Positions 1 through 6,727 of a stretch of 9,357 nucleotides of DNA are shown here, in pieces. Location: assembly GCA_030150315.1 (NCBI GenBank), contig JASLGB010000184.1, positions 1 through 9,357 on the forward strand, given 5' to 3'. The notes below the pieces were generated by a model. The model was given only the letters and a program-made list of their open reading frames with translations. It did not search any database and was not told the origin of the DNA. Both the position numbers and the translations under genes were made by a program. This DNA is from Dokdonella sp. (GTDB lineage Bacteria > Pseudomonadota > Gammaproteobacteria > Xanthomonadales > Rhodanobacteraceae). Each line of letters begins with the position of its first letter. The first letter of the stretch is position 1.

Positions 1-180
1 GAGAGCACTTATAGTTACTGGTCTCCTGACGTGAGCTGCCCTGTTCTGCTGAGAGGCCTTCGTCGCTGCGTGGTTCGTGTGCATGTCGGCGCCGACGGCG
101 GTCACGCCATGCGGACGCGCATTGCCGTAGCTGCGGATCGCGATCTTGCCCTTCTTGGTCTTGCGGTCGCCTCTGCCCAT
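1..180 (-). CDS. bTHX-like 30S ribosomal protein (partial, C-terminus beyond window)
   Basis: Reading leftward from an ATG at 180-178, the frame stays open to base 1 (60 codons) and begins MGRGDRKTKKGKIAIRSYGN. This short, very basic N-terminus (MG+GD+KT++GKI..GSYG pattern) is the hallmark of the bTHX (Thx) family, small peptides that sit in the head of the 30S subunit and stabilise 16S rRNA folding. Known members are usually only about 25-60 residues, often ending in a Lys/Ala-rich tail. Here residues 30-60 (with HTNHAATKASQQNRAAH) are unusually lysine-poor and no stop is reached, so the tail is either divergent or affected by a sequence problem near the window edge. A weak purine-rich ribosome site (AAGAGA) lies about 4 bases upstream. 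The next gene on this strand, the CDF exporter, ends at 270, leaving room for a separate promoter. The family call rests on the first 25 residues and is fairly secure. Confidence 0.72.
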   Translation of the reverse strand, partial: MGRGDRKTKKGKIAIRSYGNARPHGVTAVGADMHTNHAATKASQQNRAAHVRRPVTISAL

Positions 181-216
181 GATTTCTCTTGTAACCCGAA
201 TTCTGTAGGGGCGCGC

Positions 217-244
217 AGGATAGCAGGCAAACCCGGCTATGCAA
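217..244 (-). promoter_or_regulatory. possible promoter of the bTHX-like gene
   Basis: On the minus strand, TTGCAT (complement of 239-244) and TATCCT (complement of 217-222) are separated by 16 bases. They resemble sigma70 -35 and -10 boxes (3/6 and 4/6 matches). The -10 lies about 36 bases upstream of the ATG at 180. The call rests only on motif and position in the short gap between the CDF stop and this gene. Confidence 0.3.
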
Positions 245-269
245 GATCGGCCGCGGCCGGCCGGAACCG

Positions 270-1211
270 TCAACTTCCGCAACGCGGCTCCGCGCAGTCG
301 CCGCGCTCGATCTGGATCGTGATGTGCTCGATGCGGAAACGCAGTTCCAGGAGATGACGGATCGCATGGATTGCCGCGTCGGGATCCAGCTCGTCGCGCA
401 GCTGCGCATGCAGGGTGGCCACGTGATAGCCGTTGGCCAGCTGCCACACATGCACATGGTGGACGCCGCACACGCCCTCCACTTCGGACTCGATCGCCCC
501 GGCCACCAGATCGGCATGAATGCCCTCGGGCGCGCCTTCGAGCAGGATATGGGCCGAGCGGCGCATCAGTCGCCAGGCGCTGCGCAGGATCAGCAGCGAC
601 ACCAGAACCGACAGCAGCGGATCGATCCAGAGCCAGCCGAAGCGTCCGATCAGCAACGCGGCGGTCACCGCTCCGACCGAGCCGAACAAGTCGCCAAGCA
701 CATGCAGGCGCGCGCTGGCCGTGTTGAGGTCGTCGTGGTGGTGCCCGGACAGCACGAACAGCACGAAGGCATTGACGGCCAGGCCAGCCACGGCCACCCA
801 CAGCATCATGCCGGATAGGATCGGCTGCGGATCGTTGAGCCGCATCAGCGCCTCCACGGCGCTCCACGCGACCAGCACGAACTGGACCAGCGAATTGCTG
901 TAGCCGACGAGGATTTCCAGTCGACCATAGCCGAAGCTGCGCCGCGCATCGGCCGGCTTGCGCGCGAAATGCGCTCCCAGCCACGCGAACAGCAAGGCCG
1001 CCGCATCGACCAGCATGTGGCCGGCATCGGCAAGCAGCGCCAGCGAACCGGACATCCATCCGCCGACCGCCTCGACCACCAAGGTGATCGTGGTCAGCGC
1101 AAACGCAAGCAGCAGCTTCCCTTCCCGGCCGCCTCCGTCACTGGCGTGGACGTGCGTGTGGCCGTGATCGTGGCCATGGCCGTGATGATGGTCGTGGTCG
1201 TGGGCACTCAT
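270..1211 (-). CDS. zinc-type cation diffusion facilitator (CDF) exporter, ZitB/CzcD-like
   Basis: An inner-membrane antiporter of the CDF family, expected to move Zn2+ (possibly Co2+ or Cd2+) out of the cytoplasm in exchange for protons. The 313-residue protein starts with a His/Asp/Gly-rich segment (residues 3-22), a usual cytoplasmic metal-collecting tail. About six membrane segments follow. TM2 carries H65 and D69 (AGHMLVD) and TM5 carries H170 and D174 (HVLGD), the HD-HD tetrahedral site typical of zinc-selective members. A His-rich loop (HHHDD, 157-161) precedes TM5, and the C-terminal cytoplasmic domain has the VHHVHVW motif (249-255). Resemblance to E. coli ZitB is strong along the whole length. 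The start chosen is the ATG at 1211, giving MSAHDHDHHH; a GTG at 1229 in the same frame is possible, and neither has a clear Shine-Dalgarno. It lies 96 bases downstream of the MerC-like gene on the same strand, so co-transcription is possible but unproven. Confidence 0.93.
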   Translation of the reverse strand: MSAHDHDHHHGHGHDHGHTHVHASDGGGREGKLLLAFALTTITLVVEAVGGWMSGSLALLADAGHMLVDAAALLFAWLGAHFARKPADARRSFGYGRLEILVGYSNSLVQFVLVAWSAVEALMRLNDPQPILSGMMLWVAVAGLAVNAFVLFVLSGHHHDDLNTASARLHVLGDLFGSVGAVTAALLIGRFGWLWIDPLLSVLVSLLILRSAWRLMRRSAHILLEGAPEGIHADLVAGAIESEVEGVCGVHHVHVWQLANGYHVATLHAQLRDELDPDAAIHAIRHLLELRFRIEHITIQIERGDCAEPRCGS

Positions 1212-1307
1212 GGGCAGGTACGGCGCCACCGCAATCGCTAGGAGGCGAGCAGACTAGGCAGCCGGCGCTGCGTTACACAATCGCACTGCCGGCTGGCGCA
1301 GCATCGC

Positions 1308-1742
1308 TCATCCACAGCATCCGTCGTGCATGTGCGCGTGCAGGCGGGCATGGGCATGCGTGAGGCGCAAATTGACCACGTGCGACAGCGCCACCAGAAC
1401 GCCTCCGGCGCTCACCAGTGCCGCGTGGCCGACGGCGCCGTGGTCGAAGTCGACCACGATGCCTGCAAACAGCAAGGCGATCCCAGGCACCAGCATGACG
1501 AACGCACGCAAGCTCTGATGGCGGCGAAAACCGAGCAGCAGCGAGGCCAGCGCCAACGTGGCAGCGAACACGACCACCATGCGTTCGAAGCCGTGATCGG
1601 CGAGGAAACCCAGCCCCATCATCGGCAACACGGCGATCACCAGCGGCAGCAAGGCACAGTGCAGCGCGCACAGGAACGACACGGTCGCTCCGAAGCGGTC
1701 CGCGGCGCGGGCAATCCAGGATGGGTGGGAAGATACATTCAT
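1308..1742 (-). CDS. MerC-domain small inner-membrane protein, probably zinc-linked
   Basis: A 144-residue protein of the MerC family (small four-helix membrane proteins named after a mercury transporter). Four hydrophobic segments lie at roughly 18-44, 55-72, 78-97 and 105-124. The first holds a CALHCA motif (C25, H28, C29) in the place where MerC proteins keep their metal-handling cysteines. The C-terminal tail after residue 128 is rich in His and ends in a Cys pair (HAHARLHAHMHDGCCG), suggesting soft-metal or zinc binding. No mer genes (merR, merT, merP, merA) are present. Instead the gene is divergent from a ZnuD-like receptor and has a Zur-type operator just 14 bases upstream, so a zinc-starvation role is more likely than mercury resistance. 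The start is the ATG at 1742; an in-frame GTG at 1754 nearly abuts the operator and leaves no room for a leader. No Shine-Dalgarno is evident. The family is fairly clear; the zinc function is inferred. Confidence 0.85.
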   Translation of the reverse strand: MNVSSHPSWIARAADRFGATVSFLCALHCALLPLVIAVLPMMGLGFLADHGFERMVVVFAATLALASLLLGFRRHQSLRAFVMLVPGIALLFAGIVVDFDHGAVGHAALVSAGGVLVALSHVVNLRLTHAHARLHAHMHDGCCG

Positions 1743-1756
1743 GGCGGAAGGCACAC

Positions 1757-1769
1757 GTTATAACATAAC
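1757..1769. promoter_or_regulatory. Zur-type operator upstream of the MerC-like gene
   Basis: GTTATAACATAAC is a perfect inverted repeat in its arms (GTTAT-N3-ATAAC). It differs at one position from the core of the gammaproteobacterial Zur consensus GTTATANTATAAC. It is a sharp AT-rich island in GC-rich DNA and sits 14 bases before the MerC ATG. On the minus strand its TATAAC could double as a -10 box, so a bound Zur would block transcription when zinc is plentiful. Binding by Zur is inferred from sequence match and context. Confidence 0.72.
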
Positions 1770-1813
1770 CGCAGAGGGGAGCCGCGCAGGCCAGCCCGTG
1801 ACTTTCGTCCGGC

Positions 1814-1841
1814 TTGCCATGCGCCGCGAAAGTAATAATAT
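1814..1841 (+). promoter_or_regulatory. probable promoter of the ZnuD-like receptor gene
   Basis: TTGCCA (1814-1819) and TAATAT (1836-1841) are spaced 16 bases apart and resemble sigma70 -35 and -10 elements. An alternative -10 is TATAAC at 1839-1844. The -10 lies inside the second Zur-type palindrome, the usual arrangement for repression. Transcription would start around 1848-1851, leaving a leader of only about 20 bases before the ATG at 1871. Confidence 0.45.
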
Positions 1842-1849
1842 AACATTAC
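1832..1849. promoter_or_regulatory. Zur-type operator upstream of the TonB receptor
   Basis: GTAATAATATAACATTAC has perfect 5-bp outer arms (GTAAT/ATTAC) around a TATA centre. Its right part (ATAATATAACATTAC) matches the Zur consensus half ATAATATAACATTTC at all but one position. It ends 21 bases before the receptor start codon and overlaps the likely -10 box. Together with the palindrome at 1757 it makes the divergent spacer look jointly zinc-controlled. Zur itself is not encoded in this window. Confidence 0.72.
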
Positions 1850-1870
1850 TCCCACAGCCTGTATCGAGAC

Positions 1871-3865
1871 ATGCCTCCAAATTCCCTCGCGCTGACTCCC
1901 CTCGCCCTGTGCATCTGCCTCGTCCTGGCGATTCCGTCGGCCCGCGCAGAGCAGGCGCCGCCTCCCGCCGACGATCATGTCGAATCCGCCACCGCCCTGA
2001 ATGAAGTGATCGTCACCGCCGTGCCACTGAACCAGAGCGCCGACCAATTGGTCACTCCGGTCAGCGTGCTGGCCGGCACGCAGCTCGACGACGCACGCAG
2101 CGGCACCATCGGCCAGACCGTGGCGGGCGTACCGGGCGTGCAGACTTCGTCGTTCGGAGCCGGCGCGGGCCGACCGGTGATCCGCGGACTGGACGGCGCG
2201 CGCGTTTCCGTCCTCGCCAACGGCCTCGGCTCGGCGGACGTTTCCAATGTCAGCCAGGACCACGCCGTCGCGGTCGAGCCCTTTCTTGCCGACCAGATCG
2301 AAATCCTCAAGGGCCCGTCCACCCTGCTCTATGGCTCGGGCGCGATTGGCGGCATCGTCAATCTTGTCGATGGCCGCATTCCGCAGTCGGTGCCGGACAA
2401 CGGCTTCTCCGGTCGCGCGCTGGTGCAGTACGACAGCGCCTCCAACGGCAATACGGAGATGGCGCGCATCGACATGGGCGGCAGCGGCTTTGCCCTGCAC
2501 GCCGACGCGCTGAACCGGCGCGATGGCAACTACGACATTCCCGGCGGATCGCTGGACAACAGCTGGGTGCACACCAAGGGCGGCGCCTTCGGAGGCTCGG
2601 TGATCGGCGACTGGGGCTTCGTCGGCCTGTCGATTGCGCGTCATCTCAGCCAGTACGGCAATCCGGCCGAACCCGGCGATGCGGACGACGGCGAGCCGCC
2701 GGTGTACATCTCGATGGGCCAGACCCGCTACGACCTCAAGGGCGCGCTGAACTCGCCGTTCGCCGGCATCGACCGCATCGATTTCAGCTTCGGCCACGCC
2801 GACTACCAGCACGTCGAATACGAAGGCGACGAGGCGGGCACTACCTTCTTCAACCGCTCGAACGAAGGTCGCCTGCAGTTTTCCTACGTCCCGATCGCCG
2901 ACTGGATCGGCGCCTTCGGCGTGCAGGCTTTCGACCGCCGTTTCGCCGCCATCGGCGAAGAAAGCTTTGTGCCGCCGACCACGACCAAGGGCATCGGCGT
3001 CTTCGTGACGGGCCAGCGCGAATTCGGCCCGCTCAAGGTCGAGCTCGGCGCACGCACGGATCGGCAGAGCAGCACGCCCGAGGAAGGCAGCAAGCGCGAC
3101 TTCAGCCCGCTGAGCCTGTCCGCCGGATTCGGCTGGCGCCTGGATGACCACTGGCATCTCAGCCTCAACCTCGACCGCGCGCAACGCGCACCGGTGGAGG
3201 AAGAACTGTTCGCCAACGGGCCGCACGCTGCGTCCGCCACCTACGAAATCGGCGATCCGCTGCTGCGCAAGGAAACCGCAAACCAGGCGGAAATCGGCCT
3301 GCACTACCACGGCGAACGGCTCGAGGCGAAGGTCGCCGCGTACTACAACCGCTACGACCACTTCATCCATCTGGCCGACACCGGCGAAGTCGAGGACGAC
3401 TTCCCCGTGCGCCAGTGGACGCAGCGCAATGCCACGTTCCGCGGCGGCGAAGCGGAAGCCACCTTCCACCTCGCCAAGGGCGCCGGCGGCCACTACGACC
3501 TTCGCGTCTGGGGCGACACCGTGCGCGCCACCCTGGTCGGCGGCGGCAATCTTCCGCGCATGCCGGCAGCGCGCCTGGGCACGGAACTGAACTGGCACAA
3601 CGACCTCTGGCGCGCGAGCCTCGGCGCCACGCGCTATTTCAAGCAAGACAAGATCGCCGAGTTCGAAACCGACACCGCCGGTTTCACCCTCGTCAACGCG
3701 CGCGCCGCGTGGAGCTTCTTCAATTCCGGCAACTCAAGCTGGGAGGCATTCGTGAACGCCGACAACCTGACCAATCAGACGGCGCGCCTCTCGACCTCGC
3801 TGATCAAGGATCACGCGCCCCTGCCGGGACGCAACTTCTCGATCGGCGTACGCGGCATGTTCTGA
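1871..3865 (+). CDS. znuD: ZnuD-like TonB-dependent outer-membrane zinc receptor
   Basis: A 664-residue TonB-dependent receptor. Residues 1-26 form a signal peptide (cleavage after SARA). A TonB box follows at about 42-50 (ALNEVIVTA). The plug domain carries RPVIRGLDGARVSVLANG (101-118), the SxDHAV motif (128-133) and IEILKGPSTLLYGSGAIGG (143-161). The rest is a 22-strand-type barrel ending in the aromatic residue F664. The segment at 309-332 (DYQHVEYEGDEAGTTFFN) and the VEPFLADQIEILKGP stretch are typical of ZnuD-type zinc receptors rather than siderophore receptors. A Zur-type operator overlapping the promoter supports energy-dependent zinc uptake into the periplasm under zinc starvation. 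One oddity is that the loop around residues 262-278 (NPAEPGDADDGEPPVY) is acidic, where many family members have a histidine cluster. No SD stronger than GAG precedes the ATG, which is the only sensible start before the signal peptide. Two hairpins follow the stop. Confidence 0.9.
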   Translation: MPPNSLALTPLALCICLVLAIPSARAEQAPPPADDHVESATALNEVIVTAVPLNQSADQLVTPVSVLAGTQLDDARSGTIGQTVAGVPGVQTSSFGAGAGRPVIRGLDGARVSVLANGLGSADVSNVSQDHAVAVEPFLADQIEILKGPSTLLYGSGAIGGIVNLVDGRIPQSVPDNGFSGRALVQYDSASNGNTEMARIDMGGSGFALHADALNRRDGNYDIPGGSLDNSWVHTKGGAFGGSVIGDWGFVGLSIARHLSQYGNPAEPGDADDGEPPVYISMGQTRYDLKGALNSPFAGIDRIDFSFGHADYQHVEYEGDEAGTTFFNRSNEGRLQFSYVPIADWIGAFGVQAFDRRFAAIGEESFVPPTTTKGIGVFVTGQREFGPLKVELGARTDRQSSTPEEGSKRDFSPLSLSAGFGWRLDDHWHLSLNLDRAQRAPVEEELFANGPHAASATYEIGDPLLRKETANQAEIGLHYHGERLEAKVAAYYNRYDHFIHLADTGEVEDDFPVRQWTQRNATFRGGEAEATFHLAKGAGGHYDLRVWGDTVRATLVGGGNLPRMPAARLGTELNWHNDLWRASLGATRYFKQDKIAEFETDTAGFTLVNARAAWSFFNSGNSSWEAFVNADNLTNQTARLSTSLIKDHAPLPGRNFSIGVRGMF

Positions 3866-3871
3866 GCCTTC

Positions 3872-3894
3872 GCCCGCTGCGCAAGGCAGCGGGC
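3872..3894. terminator. hairpin directly after the receptor stop
   Basis: A perfect 9-bp stem (GCCCGCTGC / GCAGCGGGC) around a 5-base loop begins 7 bases after the receptor TGA. There is no U tract, so alone it is not a textbook intrinsic terminator. It may act with the next hairpin, or protect the 3' end of the mRNA. Confidence 0.5.
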
Positions 3895-3906
3895 AATCGC
3901 GACCAC

Positions 3907-3946
3907 AGGCGCGCGGGACGCAACCACGTCTCGCGCGCCTTGCGTT
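3907..3946. terminator. probable bidirectional terminator between convergent genes
   Basis: A 14-bp stem (AGGCGCGCGGGACG with CGTCTCGCGCGCCT, one G-U pair) encloses a 6-base loop at 3921-3926 and is followed on the plus strand by TGCGTTT. It lies between the receptor stop (3865) and the eda stop (3962), which converge, so it can serve both directions. The U tract is weak, but the stem is long and GC-rich. Confidence 0.6.
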
Positions 3947-3961
3947 TCGAGCAGCGCCCCG

Positions 3962-4612
3962 TCAGAGCGACGCCGCGCGACGCGATGCGTCGATGATCAG
4001 GTCGTAACGCCCGCGCCCGACCCAGTCACGCGGCACCATCCACGAACCGCCGATGCAGGCGACGTTCGCTTGCGCGAGATAGGCCGGCGCATCGGCTTCC
4101 GCAATGCCGCCGCTCGGCGCCAGTAGCATGTCTGGCAGCGGCCCCTGCAGCAGCCGCACCAGCGCCACGCCGCCAAGCGCCGCGACCGGAAACAGCTTGG
4201 CGATGCGGAAGCCGCGCGCCGCCAGCGCCATCAGCTCGCTCGGCGTCGCAGCGGCCGGCGTTGCCGGAATGCAGGCCTCGACCAGCGCATCGAGCAATGC
4301 CGGAGTCGAACCCGGCGTGACGATGAAGTCCACACCAGCCGAACGCGCGCGATCGACGTCTTCCGGCACGCGCACGGTTCCCGCGCCGACAATGACGCCG
4401 GGCACCTCGTGCTTGATCGCGCGGATCGCATCGCAGGAGGACGGCGTGCGCAAGGCGATCTCGATCGTTGCCAATCCGCCCTGCTGCAGCGCGCGCGCCA
4501 CGGCGACACCTTCCGTCGCCGAATCGACCGTCACGACCGGCAGCACTCGGGCTGCCCGCAGCAGCGCAATCGTCGCCTCCTGGCTGGTGTTGAAATCCTG
4601 GTTCTTCTTCAT
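3962..4612 (-). CDS. eda: KDPG aldolase (Entner-Doudoroff aldolase)
   Basis: Cytoplasmic class I aldolase that splits 2-keto-3-deoxy-6-phosphogluconate into pyruvate and glyceraldehyde-3-phosphate, the last dedicated Entner-Doudoroff step. The 216-residue protein is of normal length for this trimeric TIM-barrel family. Expected active-site features are visible: IEIALRT with E51 (catalytic base) and R55, GAGTV at 76-80, FIVTPGSTP at 96-104, and the Schiff-base lysine K139 in IAKLFP. The phosphate-binding APSGGI (165-170) and CIGGSW (186-191) loops follow. The ATG at 4612 was chosen because a strong Shine-Dalgarno (GAGAGGAG, about 5 bases upstream) precedes it. A longer frame to 4681 adds an Arg-rich 23-residue tail without family support. 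The gene is last in the cluster, 197 bases after edd, and converges on the receptor gene. The assignment is secure. Confidence 0.95.
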   Translation of the reverse strand: MKKNQDFNTSQEATIALLRAARVLPVVTVDSATEGVAVARALQQGGLATIEIALRTPSSCDAIRAIKHEVPGVIVGAGTVRVPEDVDRARSAGVDFIVTPGSTPALLDALVEACIPATPAAATPSELMALAARGFRIAKLFPVAALGGVALVRLLQGPLPDMLLAPSGGIAEADAPAYLAQANVACIGGSWMVPRDWVGRGRYDLIIDASRRAASL

Positions 4613-4809
4613 GTGTCTCCTCTCGATACGGGGCCGCGCAGGTGCGCGCGCTCGCCGCGCCGCGTGAACGAAGTCACGCACGGGCCGCCCCGGAAAATCC
4701 GTTCCTGTCGTCGGTCAGGCCGTGTCATCCAGGTGCCCGATCGCGCTGCCGTGCCTGCCGGCGCGGGACAGCGGAATCGGCGCTCGTGGCGAACGGGTCC
4801 TGCACCGCA
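4613..4809. other. edd-eda intergenic spacer without a recognised gene
   Basis: No coding region or RNA gene could be supported here. The eda Shine-Dalgarno lies at its left end. A small 6-bp inverted repeat (GCGTGA at 4662-4667 with TCACGC at 4674-4679) is present but is not followed by a T tract. No convincing sigma70 promoter is seen for eda, so read-through from edd is possible. Confidence 0.5.
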
Positions 4810-6711
4810 TCAGGCGTCCTTCGCCTCGAACGGCGCATACGCGGTCAAGCGGCCGACGTCGTATTCGGTTTCGGTCTTGCGCCGGCCGTCACCCGCGAAC
4901 GGAAGACCGCAGGAGATCGACAGCGCGCCCTCGTCTGCCGGGCCGACATTGGCGCGATTGAACGCGAACAGCGCGCGCCCGAGGTCCTCGCCGGCCGGTG
5001 CCGTATTCGACGCCGGGCGACGTTCGTGCCATTCCGCCGCATCCACCCGCACATCGAAGTGGCCGTGTTCTGCGTCGATGACGACGGTATCGCCGTCGCG
5101 CAAATTCGCTATGGCACCACCGACGGCGGCCTCAGGCGTCACATGGATCGCCGACAGGACCTTGCCGGACGCCCCGGACAATCGGCCATCGGTCAGCAGG
5201 GCGACGCGCCGCCCCTGATTCTGCAGCATGCCGAGCAGCGGCATCAGGCTGTGCAACTCGGGCATGCCGTTCGCGCGCGGTCCCTGGTATCGCACCACTG
5301 CCACGAAATCGCGCGGCAGGCTGCCGGCCTTGTGCCGCTCGCGCAGCTCTGCCGGATCGTCGACGACCACCGCTGGCGCCTCGATGTGCCGATACTCGTG
5401 CTTCACCGCCGACACCTTCGCCAGCGCGCGGCCCAATGCGCCGCGCAGCAGGCGCAAGCCGCCGGTCGCCTCGAACGGATTGGTGGCCGGCCGCAGCACC
5501 GCCTCGTCGGCGCTGACCGCTTCCGCGTCGACCCAGTGCAGGCGCCCGTCGCGCAACTTCGGCTCGCGCGCGTACGCGGGCGCGCCGCCGGCGGCGAGGG
5601 TCTCCAGATCAAACAACAAACCGGCATCTCGCAATTCACTCAGCAGGAACGCCGTTCCTCCGGCAGCATGGAAACGGTTCACGTCGGCCTCGCCGTGCGG
5701 ATAAATCCGCGCTAGCAGCGGTACCACTTCGGCCAGGGCATCGAAATCCGCCCAGGTCACGACCAGCCCGGCGGCGCGGGCGATCGCCACGAGATGGATC
5801 GTGTGATTGGTCGATCCGCCGCTGGCCAGCAGCGCGACGATGGCGTTGACGATGGCGCGCTCGTCAACGAGCCGGCCGATCGGCCGGTAGTCCTCGCCGA
5901 GCGCGGTGATTTCCACCGCACGGCGTGCCGCAGCATCGGTCAGTGCATCGCGCAACGCGGTGCCGGGATGGACGAACGACGCGCCCGGCAACTGCAGGCC
6001 CATCGCCTCCAGCAACACCTGGTTGGAATTGGCGGTGCCATAGAAGGTGCAGGTGCCGGGAGCGTGATACGACGCGGACTCCGCATCGAGCAGTTCCTCG
6101 CGCGTTGCCTGCCCGGCCGCGTAGCGCTCGCGCACCTCGGCCTTTGTCTTGTTCGGAAGTCCCGACGGCATCGGGCCGGCCGGTGCGAATACGACCGGCA
6201 GATGGCCGAACGCCAGTGCGCCGATCAGAAGGCCAGGAACGATCTTGTCGCAGACCCCGAGCATCAGCGCCGCGTCGAACATGTCGTGGCTGAGTGCGAC
6301 CGCGGTCGCCTGCGCGATCACATCGCGGGAGAACAGCGACAACTCCATGCCGGGCCTGCCCTGGGTGACGCCGTCGCACATCGCCGGCACGCCACCGGCC
6401 ACCTGCGCGGTCGCACCGATGGCGCGCACAGCTTGCCTGATCCGGTCGGGATAGGTCTCGAACGGCTGGTGCGCGGAAAGCATGTCGTTGAACGCGGTGA
6501 CGATGCCGAGGTTCGGCGCGCTGCCGTTCTTCAGTGCGCCCTTGTCGGCAGCGCCGCACGCGGCGAAGGCATGCGCGAGATTTCCACAGGAAAGATGCGT
6601 CCGGTTCGGCCCGCGCGCGCGCGACGACTCGCAGCGCTGCAGATAGGCGCGCCGACTGTCGCGGCTGCGTTCGCGGATGCGCTTGGCAACGTCTTCGAGA
6701 CGCGGGTGCAT
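4810..6711 (-). CDS. edd: 6-phosphogluconate dehydratase
   Basis: Cytoplasmic iron-sulfur dehydratase converting 6-phosphogluconate to KDPG, the signature first step of the Entner-Doudoroff branch. The 633-residue protein belongs to the IlvD/Edd family and is slightly longer than the E. coli enzyme (about 603). Conserved blocks include TAFNDMLSAHQPFETYP (72-88), PAMCDGVTQGRPGMELS (109-125), GVCDKIVPG (152-160) and HAPGTCTFYGTANSNQ (216-231). C154 and C221 match the cluster-binding cysteines of the family, and C112 is a further conserved one. The Edd-specific motifs rule out dihydroxy-acid dehydratase (IlvD). The start is the ATG at 6711, preceded by AAGGAG 10 bases upstream; the frame also opens further upstream with a TTG at 6732, which is less likely. 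The gene lies 135 bases after pgl, and its leader contains a hairpin and a three-copy 16-bp repeat. Being an oxygen-sensitive Fe-S enzyme at a branch point, it is a plausible target for extra control. Confidence 0.96.
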   Translation of the reverse strand: MHPRLEDVAKRIRERSRDSRRAYLQRCESSRARGPNRTHLSCGNLAHAFAACGAADKGALKNGSAPNLGIVTAFNDMLSAHQPFETYPDRIRQAVRAIGATAQVAGGVPAMCDGVTQGRPGMELSLFSRDVIAQATAVALSHDMFDAALMLGVCDKIVPGLLIGALAFGHLPVVFAPAGPMPSGLPNKTKAEVRERYAAGQATREELLDAESASYHAPGTCTFYGTANSNQVLLEAMGLQLPGASFVHPGTALRDALTDAAARRAVEITALGEDYRPIGRLVDERAIVNAIVALLASGGSTNHTIHLVAIARAAGLVVTWADFDALAEVVPLLARIYPHGEADVNRFHAAGGTAFLLSELRDAGLLFDLETLAAGGAPAYAREPKLRDGRLHWVDAEAVSADEAVLRPATNPFEATGGLRLLRGALGRALAKVSAVKHEYRHIEAPAVVVDDPAELRERHKAGSLPRDFVAVVRYQGPRANGMPELHSLMPLLGMLQNQGRRVALLTDGRLSGASGKVLSAIHVTPEAAVGGAIANLRDGDTVVIDAEHGHFDVRVDAAEWHERRPASNTAPAGEDLGRALFAFNRANVGPADEGALSISCGLPFAGDGRRKTETEYDVGRLTAYAPFEAKDA

Positions 6712-6727
6712 GAGTATCGAACTCCTT

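Noticed and set aside
1308..1742. Mercury-resistance (mer) locus
   Set aside because: Only a MerC-domain protein is present; merR, merT, merP and merA are absent and the operator resembles Zur, not a MerR-type dyad.
1739..3646. 635-codon open frame antisense to the TonB receptor
   Set aside because: It mirrors the receptor gene in GC-rich DNA, has no recognisable domain and no ribosome site, and its Ala/Arg/Val-rich product is typical of a shadow frame.
4662..4679. Terminator downstream of edd
   Set aside because: The 6-bp inverted repeat has no T tract and is far from the edd stop; too weak to call.
4613..4681. N-terminal extension of eda by 23 residues
   Set aside because: The added sequence is Arg-rich and unlike the family. 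The strong GAGGAG site lies inside it and fits the ATG at 4612.
4642..5715. 357-codon plus-strand frame over the edd 3' end
   Set aside because: Antisense to edd, Arg/Ala-rich, with no domain or start signal; a GC-content artefact.
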